From the NCBI RefSeq assembly GCF_030936135.1, contig NC_082598.1, forward strand, positions 8,622,687 through 8,686,686: a stretch of DNA of 64,000 nucleotides. Direction: 5' to 3'. The DNA comes from Gavia stellata. Taxonomy: Eukaryota; Chordata; Aves; Gaviiformes; Gaviidae. Made by a program: the position numbers and the translations under genes. Shown here piece after piece: positions 15,201 to 24,709 of the stretch. Below the pieces are notes generated by a model. It was not told the origin of the DNA. It saw only the letters and a list, made by a program, of their open reading frames with translations, and did not search any database. Within the stretch, counting starts at the first letter, position 1, and every line of letters starts with the position of its first letter.

Positions 15201-15600
15201 TTCGTTGTTCCATTTCATCACTTTTAAAAAATAAGATGAGGTACCCCCTCTTTTGCCCTTTCTCACTAGAAGAAATATATACTATATTTTAGCCAATTCA
15301 AGTAAGTAGTTATTGAATGCTGTTTTCATTACTCCTCTCTCCTTCTCACTTGCTAAATACTGCATCAGATTACACTCTGGAGCACAGCAGCAGTCTTGAG
15401 GCATGCTTACACACCACTATACTACACTCCAGATAGGACATAATAAATAATTATTTGCCACTACAATTAGACTGGGATAATGGAGCAAAAATGTTCCTTT
15501 TTTTTCTTTAAACTAAGATTGTAATTCTAACTGTCAGTTAATCAAAAAACTATACAGCCATACAAATAGATCCTAGGTATCTAAATAAAGACCATGACTT
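9210..15600. other. AT-rich non-coding stretch, no gene seen
   Basis: No exon with two good splice sites and an open frame was found, and no repeat family was recognised. The short open frames in this stretch overlap on both strands and are consistent with chance. It is probably intronic or intergenic. Confidence 0.55.
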
Positions 15601-15613
15601 AAAAAAAAAAAAA

Positions 15614-15977
15614 TCACACCCTCAAACAGCCCATAGAACAGAAGTTTCCTATGTTATGAAAACAAAGCTGGTTCATAACCATGATACAAAAACCAGCTGC
15701 AACCTCAGTGGCCATGTACATATTGCCTAAGAAATGCTGAGCTGCAAGAGACAGAACCCAGCAGATCCAGACCCATTGAGCCTGAAGCACATTTCCACAA
15801 CTCTGTGTTGATTCATAATCTACATCACACCTGAGGCTCCAAACTTCAACCTTTTTCATACTCTGCACACTACTTTGGACTGTAGAAGTTGATAAAGCAA
15901 CAGGGTTTGTCAGATCCTTGACATACAGCTTTTTGTCACTTGCATCCTTCCTTAAATATGATAAAATTTTCATCCCT
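15614..15977 (-). CDS. Candidate minus-strand exon or open frame, unidentified
   Basis: On the minus strand a good acceptor (pyrimidine-rich, ending TTCTGGTTTTAG) is followed at 15977 by a frame open for about 120 codons to a TGA at 15614. Its first part (KILSYLRKDASDKKLYVKDL) has a coding-like mix of Lys, Asp, Ser and Leu. The distal part, rich in Trp, Cys and Met, does not look coding, so a true exon would probably stop early, perhaps at the weak donor near 15862. In the phase-0 frame suggested by upstream candidates the same acceptor leads to a stop after 13 codons, so the frame assignment is uncertain. It lies downstream of the other minus-strand candidates between 17.6 and 19.2 kb. I do not recognise the protein, and chance is a real alternative. 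Confidence 0.2.
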
Positions 15978-17622
15978 CTAAAACCAGAAGAGGTCAAACC
16001 AACAGAAACCTTGAAAGAAGACAGACAAGTGTATTTTTCATTGGGAAAGCAGCAGGAGTTAAAGAAAGCAGTACCTTTACAACAAGAATTTTCCCAATAA
16101 GCAAGCTTTGGAGGGTAGAATAAAGAAAGCAAACATCACACAGTATCCAGTAGTAACTGTATGAAATGGAGGAATACTTTACTACTACAAAATCTAAAGC
16201 CACAGTTAAGAAGGTGAAACATAATACATGTGCACTGTACTGAAGGAATGCTTTAGTGCCACTGACATCAACGCGAACTGCACAGAGCAAAAATTAGACA
16301 TCCTGCAATAATAATTTGAGCTGCCCAATTAGGTTAAAACACACATTTACCCTACAAATTAAAAAACCTCCCAAACCCCTCAAAGGCATTAATGCTGTTC
16401 ACAATGTTATTTGAGATGCAAATTAGAGACCTAAAGTTAATATAACACCAACAGAAGTTCCTATTATTCCCATTCATGGCTCAAGGGGAGGTGACAGCAG
16501 AAAAGAAGCCACAGCCTTGTTCATTTTTAAAGTTAACCCACCTTAACTTCAATGTAGAAATTGCCAAATTATAAATGTGATCTTTCATAACCCCAGAAAA
16601 CTCAGTGCATTAACAAATAAACAACAAGCCAGCTGCCGAGGCTGGCTGGATGGCAGCCGTGGGTGGTAAGGAGAAACAAGTATTCTTTAGAAAAAGAGGG
16701 ATTCAGATCCTGCCTTCCAGCATCACAGATCTCAGCCTAAAGCACAAAAGTAAAGGTATAGACAGTGATGCTGCAGTTATTTCTTCAGCTATTTCCTGTA
16801 CCAGCTGGGTTCCAATTTTAAAGCTCAGCAAATGCAGAAACAGCTTTCTTACATCTCAAATGCCTTTCCCACAATGACATGTAGGTCTTAGTATACCAAG
16901 TCAGTTTTGCAAATGACACTTCTAATGACAGCTCTAGGCAAAATATTGTTTGATTTCACACTCTTAGCTCTACCTATACAGACAGACTTACACACATTGA
17001 AGAGCAATTGACATCACTGGCACTGTATGTCCAAAGTTCTAGGCCTGCAATTTGATGTATCATTGACAGTATTCTTCCCTGTACTTAACTATAGTAGAAT
17101 TTAATTTTCACAGGAGCTTAAATCAATGTTGTCATACCAAATTCAGAGCAACTATGCTAACATCAGGTAATCAGAACCCTCGATCTTACTGTCAACTCCC
17201 AACAAGCAAAACTTAAGTGATGGCCTGTGTTTCACTAAAATATAGTCAAGTTCAAGCAGTGGAAAGCCAATTATATTAGTTTGGGGTTTATAACTCAGTA
17301 AGTTTCCTAACTGAAGGAACATTTCATATTTTCTAAAGCATGATACTCAACTGCGTGCTTAAAAAATACTGCTGTCAGTAAACTGAGAGCCACAACCCAG
17401 ATAATGTATTTAGTAACAACCCTGCCTACTTCCTCCCCTCAACCTGAAAATTAGCAGAAACGTGGCCTTCAGAAAGTTACTTCTGCCCACTACAAAACAT
17501 CAGAAGTTAGCTGGGGAGTTTCTTGCCAGCTTGTTGATGACATTATTTCCCAAACTAGCTGAACAGAAAAGCCAAAACAGCACAAAATGTAGAAATGGCA
17601 GTATTAAAGAGTTGACAGTTAC

Positions 17623-17667
17623 CTTGATTTCAGGTTTTTCTATACCCAACAGTACTGCAATATCCAG
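17623..17667 (-). CDS. Candidate 45-nt coding micro-exon, unidentified gene
   Basis: The minus strand shows an acceptor ending GATGACCCAG at 17668 and a strong donor, ATCAAG then GTAACTG, after 17623. The 45 bases between encode LDIAVLLGIEKPEIK in phase 0. An alternative acceptor, TTAACTCTGTTCTAG, gives a 77-nt exon from 17699 that stays open in the same frame and adds ten codons. Phase 0 at entry matches the candidate exon at 18370-18417. The peptide looks coding, but the family is not recognised. If real, it belongs to a minus-strand gene starting at the CpG island near 21.4 kb. Confidence 0.33.
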
Positions 17668-17708
17668 CTGGGTCATCACAGAAAAATTTGTAAAACTACC
17701 TAGAACAG

Positions 17709-17764
17709 AGTTAAAAATTTTGTTGTTTTGTTTTTGGTTTTTTTTGTTTTTTTTTTTTTTTTTT
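17709..17764 (+). repeat. T-rich low-complexity tract
   Basis: A run of T with scattered G, ending in a long uninterrupted T homopolymer. A second T run lies at 17883-17897. Read on the minus strand these are poly-A tracts. No SINE or LINE body was recognised next to them. Confidence 0.8.
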
Positions 17765-17901
17765 ACAGGCTTCCTTTTGAAGGGGAAAGAAAATCCTTAA
17801 AGAAAACCATTTTCTGAAATGATGACTGTCTCAATCCCCCTAGCAGAGTGTTTACAGTTAAGAGAAACCAACAAAAGACAGATTTTTTTTTTTTTTAATA
17901 C

Positions 17902-17950
17902 AGACTCTCTTCCATCACTTGGATTGCCATACTTCACTTCGGTTAAGATC
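17902..17950 (-). CDS. Weak candidate exon, unidentified
   Basis: The minus-strand acceptor TTTGTGTGGTTAACAG precedes an open frame encoding ILTEVKYGNPSDGRES. The only nearby donor (GTATTA) is poor. The peptide composition looks coding, and the position between the other candidate exons of the proposed minus-strand gene fits. However, its phase, with one leading base, does not join simply to the phase-0 neighbours. It may be an alternative exon or chance. Confidence 0.18.
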
Positions 17951-18369
17951 CTGTTAACCACACAAACTTCATGACATACCAAAAAACAAGTTGTCAACAT
18001 AAATGGCTACCTCTCATGTACACACAGTCAATAGATTAAAACAACTTACCAAGAAAATATCAGCCACTACAGTACACCGAGTTCAAGTAGCTGTTTTCCT
18101 AGCCATTAATTTCTTCCCTACCATTAATGAACAGGGCTACCTTCTGCTCATTAACCCTTCCTTCAGGAGTGCTCATAAAGCCCTTCACAGGTTTGTGTGT
18201 AGTTTCACCCCCCCAGTAAGCTTATGTTACTTAGAGTATCTAGAATAAAAGTTACAGCTACTTCCGTAATGGACAGGAATCTCTTACGTGTTCCACCATA
18301 ATATATTTCAAAATTTAAGTTTATATGTAGATTGTGTAAGATTAAAGACAAGGTCCTATGAACATTTAC

Positions 18370-18417
18370 CTGCAAGATCATTTTTACATGAATATCAGAT
18401 GTCAAGAATGTAGTAAC
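18370..18417 (-). CDS. Candidate 48-nt coding micro-exon, unidentified gene
   Basis: The minus-strand acceptor (TTTAGACTATTTTTAG, ending at 18418) and donor (CTTGCAG then GTAAATG, from 18369) are both good and enclose exactly 48 bases. Only one frame is open, phase 0 to phase 0, encoding VTTFLTSDIHVKMILQ; the other two frames hit stops. The phase allows direct joining to the candidate exon at 17623-17667. I do not recognise the sequence. An exon of this size with two good sites can arise by chance in 20 kb, so the call rests on the coherence of the cluster. Confidence 0.33.
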
Positions 18418-18862
18418 CTAAAAATAGTCTAAACTAGTTGATTTTATAAAAATAAAAATGAAAGTTTAAGGAAGCAAAGTTTTCTTTAAAAAGAAAGCAC
18501 AAAACCTGTGGGCTTGCAGGGGAGAGGGAAATTCACTGTTGCCAAAAGGCAAAATTTCTGTTTATATTAGGACCTTCAAAATACGCAAAAAGAAATTTAA
18601 ATCACAATATAAATACTAGTATTTTCCACTAGAGGTTTAACAACACTTCTTACTACTTATTTAAGAAAACTCAAAGCAGAACCAGAAAGCACAAATTCTT
18701 AGAACAAAACTGAAAACCAGCATCAAAAAAAGTGTAGGAGCAAGGAAAGAATCATGTTTGGAAAGTTTTAAGTACACCATGTTTCTAAAGGGAATAATCT
18801 ATCAAACCACAGGAGGTGACTAGAACTGCCATCATCACTGCTAACACAAAGGAATGTAGATT

Positions 18863-18919
18863 GGGGGGAGGCAACAGAGGAAGGGGGAGAAAGAATAGGG
18901 AAGGGAAAAGGAGAAAGAA
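18863..18919 (+). repeat. Purine-rich tract
   Basis: Almost pure A/G on the plus strand, with several GGG runs separated by short A-rich spacers. This is low-complexity sequence with potential for triplex or slipped structure. It lies inside the putative first introns of the proposed minus-strand gene. Confidence 0.6.
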
Positions 18920-19047
18920 CTTTTTTTAAAGGGAGCTACAGTAATGGCTACCAGACTCTCATGGAATTCCTATAGGAAAGAATAAATCCTTCATGCCTTT
19001 TTAAAATAAAGCAACCCATGCAATAAATTGCTGCCATCTCAGTAACA

Positions 19048-19191
19048 TTAAGCTTTCAGTTTATCTGCCCACCATATTTTCATAAATACAGTTTTATGAC
19101 ATATACTAAACTTCCAAAGCTTAACACAATGGTTGTGAATACAAGTAATATTTCTTCTTTCAGCCTCCTCATTCTTCTGAATCATAGCACC
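19048..19191 (-). CDS. Candidate exon with possible start codon, unidentified
   Basis: A very good minus-strand acceptor (GTTTTTTTTTCTGCAG) ends just before 19191. It is followed by 47 open codons and a TAA at 19048. The first codons read GAMIQKNEEAERRN, charged and coding-like, with an ATG at 19185 that could start translation if the CpG-island exon is 5' UTR. No good donor follows: GTATTC after about 49 bases is poor, and none improves it before the stop. It is therefore either a partial exon whose donor I cannot place, an alternative terminal exon (no AATAAA was found close by), or chance. The protein is not recognised. Confidence 0.28.
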   Translation of the reverse strand, partial: GAMIQKNEEAERRNITCIHNHCVKLWKFSICHKTVFMKIWWADKLKA

Positions 19192-19199
19192 CTGCAGAA

Positions 19200-20600
19200 A
19201 AAAAAACAGCTTTTCAAGAGGAAGTAGGGAAGTTTAACCACACCAAATTTAAAATATCCCTTTACAATTATTTAATCAACTTTAATTCTCAAGTTAAAGA
19301 GACAATAAGTATGGGTTACACACTGGCAGGTAAAGGCCGCTAGAGGACAGCCAGATTACCACCGCATGGAACATCCTGAAAGGATATCGTTGGGGGGATG
19401 ATCTGCAGATCAGAATTTTAAGTTTATGTCTAATAGGTAGCATGCACTTCCATACTATGAAGAGTAGAATCTTGTTACTGACAAAAAAATAGGGATGATT
19501 AAAATAAGGCATATTGATATGAATAGTATTTCACAGAGATTTAAAATAAATAAGTAGTAAACCCATTTTCTAGTTAGGAGTTCCACCAGCTTATGTACTA
19601 CTGAAATATATGTTTTGGCTCCCTACACATACCGATCTCCTGCCCCCGAGTACAATTCTTGCAGGCATTTTTAGAAGCACAGTAATTGCAAAGATAGAGG
19701 CTCTTTGGGCTTGATCATGTACACTGCATCTCCACTAAAACCAGATCAAGTCACATGCTTCATTAGGAAAGTTTTTGCTATTCAGCAAACATTGCACTCC
19801 AGATTTCATAAGCCTGACTCGAAGCAAACGGACTATTCACAATTAAAACACATCCAGAAACATTTCAGCTTGCCACAAGATACACAAGACTTACTGCTTC
19901 TTGCCAAAAATGGCTTTGACAAAAATATTTTCTAGCAGTCAGGCATATGAATGGGAGGCAATGTAACAGTAAAAGCTGTAATAACTGTTCTCAGGAGCTA
20001 ATTTTAATGTAAGCACAGTGAACCAGAAAATAGATTTGACCAGCTGGCTCAACTCATCCTGAGGCCTAGAACTCGGCATGCACATTAAACACCAGTGTCT
20101 TATCTGGTCTGACTCACCAAGCCACTCTCAACCCTGCGACCTGAAAGTTCCAGTGCTACTACAAAGCGCTATTTCTGTAACGGCTGTTTTCTCAACAGTT
20201 ATGATGAATGTATCATTTACCTAAAAAGAAAACGCCTTAACTTTCAGATCTCTCCCAGAAGAGTTCAGATAACTGACGCAACGCCAAACCAGAGGATCAT
20301 CCACAACAGCCAGCCTCTCTGCCTCAGGAGACCTAAAGCGACCTCCTTAAATAGCATCCAAAAGTTCAAGAACAGATTTCTATTTAGTCTTCGGGCAGGC
20401 AAGAAGACATTTAATAAGGCAAATAATCAGAACAAAGCCATGTTCCTGCCCTTAGAAAAGCCGGAATATCACAAAGAGCCTATTCACTCATGGATCTCGG
20501 ACTTTTTAACCCAACTGGTCATTGCACTTACAAGTCGTAAGTGAGAAATCAACTTTCTAACTGCTGAGGGAAGAAAATAATCACCCTTTTCACCCAGGAC
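19200..20600. other. Non-coding stretch left of the CpG island
   Basis: AT-rich sequence with no supported exon. A site at about 19334-19349 on the plus strand (GGCCGCTAGAGGACAG) resembles a CTCF core. Base composition shifts toward GC from about 20.0 kb as the CpG island is approached. Probably first-intron sequence of the proposed minus-strand gene. Confidence 0.5.
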
Positions 20601-20916
20601 TCATTGTGGAAGGCAGCTATTGTGGGAAAACACGCACCTACTCTGACGTAACTCTATCCTTGAGCAACAGAGGGGAGAATCGCCTCAAGCCCCCGGGGTA
20701 TGTGCCCGCAGACATGTGTCCTGCAGGGCAGCGGCACAAAGGAAGGCCCGCGCCCAGCCGAGCCCCGCGGGGGCCGGGGACCTTCCCTCCCCTCCCCGCA
20801 CGGCCGAGGCAGGCCGGAGCCCTCGCCTGGAGCAGCCCGCTGCGCCTTGGGAGACACAGCACCGCCGCGCAGGCAACCTACTTCCCATCGCGAGCGGCAA
20901 TTAACGCTAGCACGGT

Positions 20917-20937
20917 GGGGTTGGGGGGGAGGGGGGG
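20917..20937 (+). other. G-quadruplex-prone G runs
   Basis: Runs of four, seven and seven G separated by two and one bases lie within the CpG island. They could supply four G tracts for an intramolecular quadruplex on the plus strand, which is the non-template strand for rightward transcription. Confidence 0.5.
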
Positions 20938-21361
20938 TTCTTTCCTCTGCCAGGGCTGCGGGCAGCCGCCGTTCCGCTTCCACACGAAGTCTTCAGCTAA
21001 TGGCAGGGCGAAGGGGAGCTAACCTTTACCTCCAGCTGTGATGAAGGAGCGCGGCCCCCAGTCTGAATACCAGTAACAATAAATATAGCGTCTATACCTA
21101 TTTATCTCTCTGTGTAATTAAACAGATGAGCATCCCGCAGCCCTGAAGCAGCAGGAGGCTGCTGCCGCGGGGAAGGGCAGCTTCGGGGTGACACCCCCAC
21201 CCCGCAGGGTCCCCCCCGGGGAGGCGCTTGCTCCCCCGCCTGCCCGACGAGAGCTGTCCGGTCCCCACAGCCGCCCGGGCTCGGTGAAGGGGTCCAGGCC
21301 TGGCCGCTTGCCCCCCGCCTGGCACTGCCTCCGAGCCGCCAGCCGCCTCAACGGCTGTTAC

Positions 21362-21546
21362 CTGCCGGCTGCGCTCACCCTGCGCCAGCGGGCGCTGCCC
21401 CCGCGGCCTCCCTCGCACCCCCCTCACCGCAGCGCCGGCCACCGGTACCTGCGCCCGCCCGGGCCGCCTCCCCTCCGCCTATGGACCAGGCTCCTCAACG
21501 GCAATTGAACAAAACACAGACGGCTCCGCCCCCCCCGGCACCTACC
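21362..21546 (-). promoter_or_regulatory. Cluster of minus-strand splice donors, candidate 5' UTR first exon(s)
   Basis: Five donor-like sites read on the minus strand, with last exonic base at 21546 (GAGCAG then GTAGGTGC), 21449 (GCGCAG then GTACCGG), 21428 (GCTGCG then GTGAGGG), 21379 (GCGCAGG then GTGAGCG) and 21362 (CCGGCAG then GTAACAG). With a CCAAT box at 21554-21558, a start site near 21.45-21.5 kb using the 21449, 21428, 21379 or 21362 donors is plausible. No ATG-led coding frame was seen in the exonic part. Which donor is used cannot be decided from sequence. Confidence 0.45.
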
Positions 21547-21553
21547 TGCTCCC

Positions 21554-21558
21554 ATTGG
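21554..21558 (-). promoter_or_regulatory. CCAAT box (minus orientation)
   Basis: ATTGG within CCCATTGGCTG, a good NF-Y context. It sits just upstream, on the minus strand, of the splice-donor cluster, at a usual distance for an NF-Y site of a leftward promoter. A second ATTGG lies at 21751-21755. Confidence 0.5.
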
Positions 21559-21704
21559 CTGGGCTGCCCGCCCGCCGAACTTTGACCTGCTCTGCCATAG
21601 GGCGGCGGGACGCGCTGGCCCGGCCCACAAGGGGCGGGGTGCGGGCCCGTTCCCGGCAGGGACGCACAGCTGTGGTGCCGGGTGGGGCGGGGAGAACGCG
21701 CAGG

Positions 21705-21730
21705 ACTACAGCCCCCAGGAGGCATTGCGG
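21705..21730 (+). promoter_or_regulatory. ZNF143/SBF-like element
   Basis: ACTACA, then a C-rich segment ending CCCAGG, then GGCATTGCGG. This follows the order of the bipartite ACTACAnnTCCCAGnATGC element bound by ZNF143 and partners, with some mismatches. Such elements are typical of CpG-island promoters of housekeeping genes. Confidence 0.5.
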
Positions 21731-21824
21731 CGGCGCGGCGCCATTCTCTCATTGGCTAGCCAGGGAGCGTGCGGGGGGCGCTTGCGGCGGGGAGGGAAGC
21801 TGCGCTTCTCGCCTGGAAGGGAGA

Positions 21825-21832
21825 TTACGTCA
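21825..21832 (+). promoter_or_regulatory. ATF/CRE-like element
   Basis: TTACGTCA is seen within GATTACGTCATCGCGG. It is a one-base variant of the CREB/ATF palindrome, in a promoter CpG island where such sites are commonly functional. Confidence 0.5.
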
Positions 21833-21918
21833 TCGCGGCCCCGGATGGAGCCGCAAGAAGGACGCGGGTGCGCGTGCGGCGCAGCGAGCGGGGCACGCCG
21901 GCATCTAGCCGGCCCAAC

Positions 21919-21930
21919 TGCGCATGCGTA
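21919..21930 (+). promoter_or_regulatory. NRF1-like palindrome
   Basis: TGCGCATGCG within ACTGCGCATGCGTA is an excellent match to the NRF1 consensus. It lies on the right side of the island, which would suit a rightward transcript as well as distal activation of the leftward one. Confidence 0.6.
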
Positions 21931-21996
21931 CTGGCTAATGAGGGGGGGCACTTCAGGAGGGCGGGAATAGGGGCTGGCGGTTCTCCTCAGGGCGGT

Positions 21997-22031
21997 GGGG
22001 CTGGGGCCTGGGGCCTGGCGGGGTGTGGGGG
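21997..22031 (+). other. G-quadruplex-prone G runs
   Basis: Five successive runs of four or more G with loops of two to six bases on the plus strand, at the right edge of the CpG island. This is a classic quadruplex-forming pattern with G skew that could favour R-loops under rightward transcription. Confidence 0.6.
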
Positions 22032-22598
22032 CTGCCCCTCGCCTGGAGAGGGGTAGAGCATGCCAGTCAAGGCCGCCCTGCTGGGCTTGGGCCTTGTCAG
22101 TCTGTGGGTGACCTCTGCCAAGGCCTGGCGTGGTCCAGCAGGTTGCACCCTGCCTGGCAGGAGTGGCAGAGCCTCGCCACAGAAAGGCTGAGGTGCAGGC
22201 ACCCGGGCCTGTGGCAGTCCCAGAGGAAGCAGGAACGGCGCTCGGGGCTTCCGCCAGAACCCCTCGCCGTGTTTTGCCTTAAACAGCTCCTGCTGGTTAA
22301 GCCACCTTCCCCGCAGCTGGTTCTTCCCAGCTTCCTCCGCAGACGTGCTGCTCTGCGCTGTCTAACGGTGTGGTTAGACTGCCCTCTGCTTGCCTCCTCC
22401 GTGCTTCCCTCAGCTGGCAGCTTCCAGACCGACCTGCTGGAAATGCCTCAGCTTCATCTCCCACAGGGGTCCCGCATGGACCCAAACTGCTGCCATCTTC
22501 TCGTCTCTCAAAATGGAGGCCAGAAAAAAATCTGCTGCTTGCTCTTCAAGAAATGTTCCTATGGGAGTTTTTCAAAAGCAGTTATGAGTCAACTGTAG
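22023..22598 (+). other. Open frame of 191 codons at the island edge, not supported as a gene
   Basis: An open frame runs from the CpG island into AT-richer flank and ends at a TAG at 22596-22598. The translation is rich in Leu, Pro, Ser, Cys and Arg, with no domain, no clear codon bias and no recognised similarity. If a rightward transcript exists it would probably be non-coding. It is included because it is the longest open frame at the right edge of the promoter. Confidence 0.12.
22377..22391 (-). promoter_or_regulatory. Candidate CTCF-type site
   Basis: Plus-strand CTGCCCTCTGCTTGC reads on the minus strand as GCAAGCAGAGGGCAG, close to the CTCF core. It lies just outside the CpG island. 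Motif match by eye only. Confidence 0.3.
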
Positions 22599-24691
22599 TG
22601 AGGAAGTGGGATGTGTTTGGACAACAATTACATTGTACACTTGTCAGGGCAGAGACTGCTTTATGTGGATGCATAATCCTTAACAGCATGAGAAACCAAA
22701 CCCTGATTTACTGTTGCCTACAGGCCTAACATTACTGAGGTACAGATATTTTTTATTAATGGTAACTATTAGCAAGCTCTTCTCATCCCTTTAACAAGCA
22801 TCTGTTATTTCAACCTTCTGCAACCTGTTCTTCAGTATTTGCACATGGAGTTGTATTTCACTCCCTCACCTTTCTTCTGACCCAGAAGTTTTTCAGCTGA
22901 CTTTACCTTATTATCCTGTAAGATTTTGCTGAATTACAAGACGATGCTGCAATAGATACCTGAGTTAACGTTGCAGTGCAGAGTCCAAATCAAAACTGTT
23001 CCTGAGACATCCTTACTTCAGCTTGCTTATTTTCCAGGCTTTCAAATTTTAAACTTAAGAGACCAATAACTTAAACCCAATTTTACTTCAAACAGCATTA
23101 CCAGGTTTTGCTGCTTGTTCTTCACTGTCCTGTCATCTTTTACACCCTACACCACCCCTACGGTACTCAGTTTCTTGAAAATTTTGTGTTTATTTTGTTT
23201 TGATAAAACTTAGGCTGAAATTCTTTCAAATAGATTTCTATTATACCTTTCCCAAATTATACAATGACTATTTAAATTAGTGTACTAATTCTCTGTAAGA
23301 TCAACACCTACCTCTCTTTAGAAAGATCTTGCAAGTGATTAAAGGTACACAGAGAAAAGTACACCGCTTTCTCACATAGTTCAGTCCTGGCTCTTGAAAT
23401 ACTTTCTGGTTGCGCTCATTTTGCTCCTGGCCTTATTGAGAATTCTAGTGCATGGGAAATTGTAGTTCATCTTCTTTCATGATCCTACACATATCTTTGG
23501 CAGGGATTTGGCTCCATCCTGTAAGCAGTTTTGTACACAGAATTCCCCATTGAAAAGAAGTTATCCCTGAAGCATTTCATTGCTAAATCCTTATCCAAAC
23601 TTAGAATTAACAATTTATGTATTTTTTTTAAATGAAGTCGTAATATATTTTTTTTCTTTCACAACCATTATATCTTAAGTATTGCACTGGAGTTCAGCAG
23701 CTTAGGCATGAGATTTTGATGTAAAACTGGTTTTCCCTCACCTACAAGTTCAACCATTTTCATAGTTTTGAAACATTCATGTTTCTCTCAGTTAAGCCAC
23801 AATACTTTCCTCCAGCCTCCTGCAGTATTTCTGCTGCAAGTAAGGTAAAACCAGGGGGAACTTTGTGTTTCTGAAACTGAACTGCCTCTTGACTGCAACT
23901 GTTTACTTCCAGCTGTGACTGCAGCGATGGGGGAGGCATGTGAAAGGAGCTACAGCTGCACTCCCCCAGCAGTCAGCGCTTCTGCTCTCAACTTCCACGG
24001 GCTGGATATTTTCAACTAGGGTAAAAACTTTGCAGTAATTAAATTATCTTATGGATTAGATAACTCTTAAATCTTCTTTCTCTTCTGTAATGGTCCCCTG
24101 TGATTTCCCCCCGATTTCTTTTATCACTTTCCATTCTTTTCTCCAACTTTATCAGGTTTTTTTCCATTGCGACAATGACTGATACTGTCTTCTATTGGGG
24201 TGGAGCTGCCTTCAGCTGTCTGTAGGCCAAAATCAGGTGGGAAGCTGAGCCCTAAACTACTGAGGTGGCACTTCCTGTGGTCAGCTGATTGCATCCCAAA
24301 ATTTATCACATAGGCAAATCACATAGAACGGTCAACAAAAACTAAGGGACTGGTGTGGGAGATAGGAGTGAGCGATCATGTCTGAGACAGGGCAGGTGGT
24401 AGCTTTAATCAATGTCTTTCAGTATTCAACCATAGTCTTCTTTTATTTTATACCCAAGAGTAAAGCTCTGGCAGGGATCCAGTTTATAATTCAGATCTTG
24501 GTAAACACAGACCTAAATTTCCTTCATGACAAGGTTCGATAGTAATTGTCTAGCACTTTAAATATCTAATTACAAACATGCTACCACATGTTAAAGTGGT
24601 CGGTGTCTGTTCACTCAACTGTGTGTCTCCAGGAAGGACCATCTGTTTCCAACAAAACAGTGAGACATGAATGTAGACAGGTTTCTCAATT

Positions 24692-24709
24692 AAAAAAAAA
24701 AAAAAAAAA
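24692..24709 (+). repeat. Poly-A tract
   Basis: Uninterrupted run of 18 A, followed by further A-rich sequence. No SINE body was recognised upstream, so it cannot be assigned to a retrocopy. Confidence 0.8.

Larger units (their letters stand above)
20690..22260. promoter_or_regulatory. CpG island, probable promoter of a minus-strand gene, possibly bidirectional
   Basis: About 1.5 kb of strongly GC-rich sequence with frequent, undepleted CpG, standing sharply out of AT-rich flanks. It holds CCAAT boxes in reverse orientation (ATTGG at 21554 and 21751), GC boxes (21631-21640 and about 21681-21693), an NRF1-like palindrome, a ZNF143/SBF-like element and an ATF/CRE-like element. Five minus-strand splice donors cluster at 21362-21546, which argues for transcription leftward. 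No clearly coding first exon is visible, so the first exon is probably 5' UTR. The many overlapping ORFs here result from GC richness and rarity of stop codons. The absence of a TATA box fits a housekeeping-type promoter. Confidence 0.85.

Noticed and set aside
20606..22202. Many overlapping open frames of 60 to 120 codons on both strands of the CpG island
   Set aside because: GC richness makes stop codons rare, several start without ATG, they overlap in all frames, and none has a domain or splice context.
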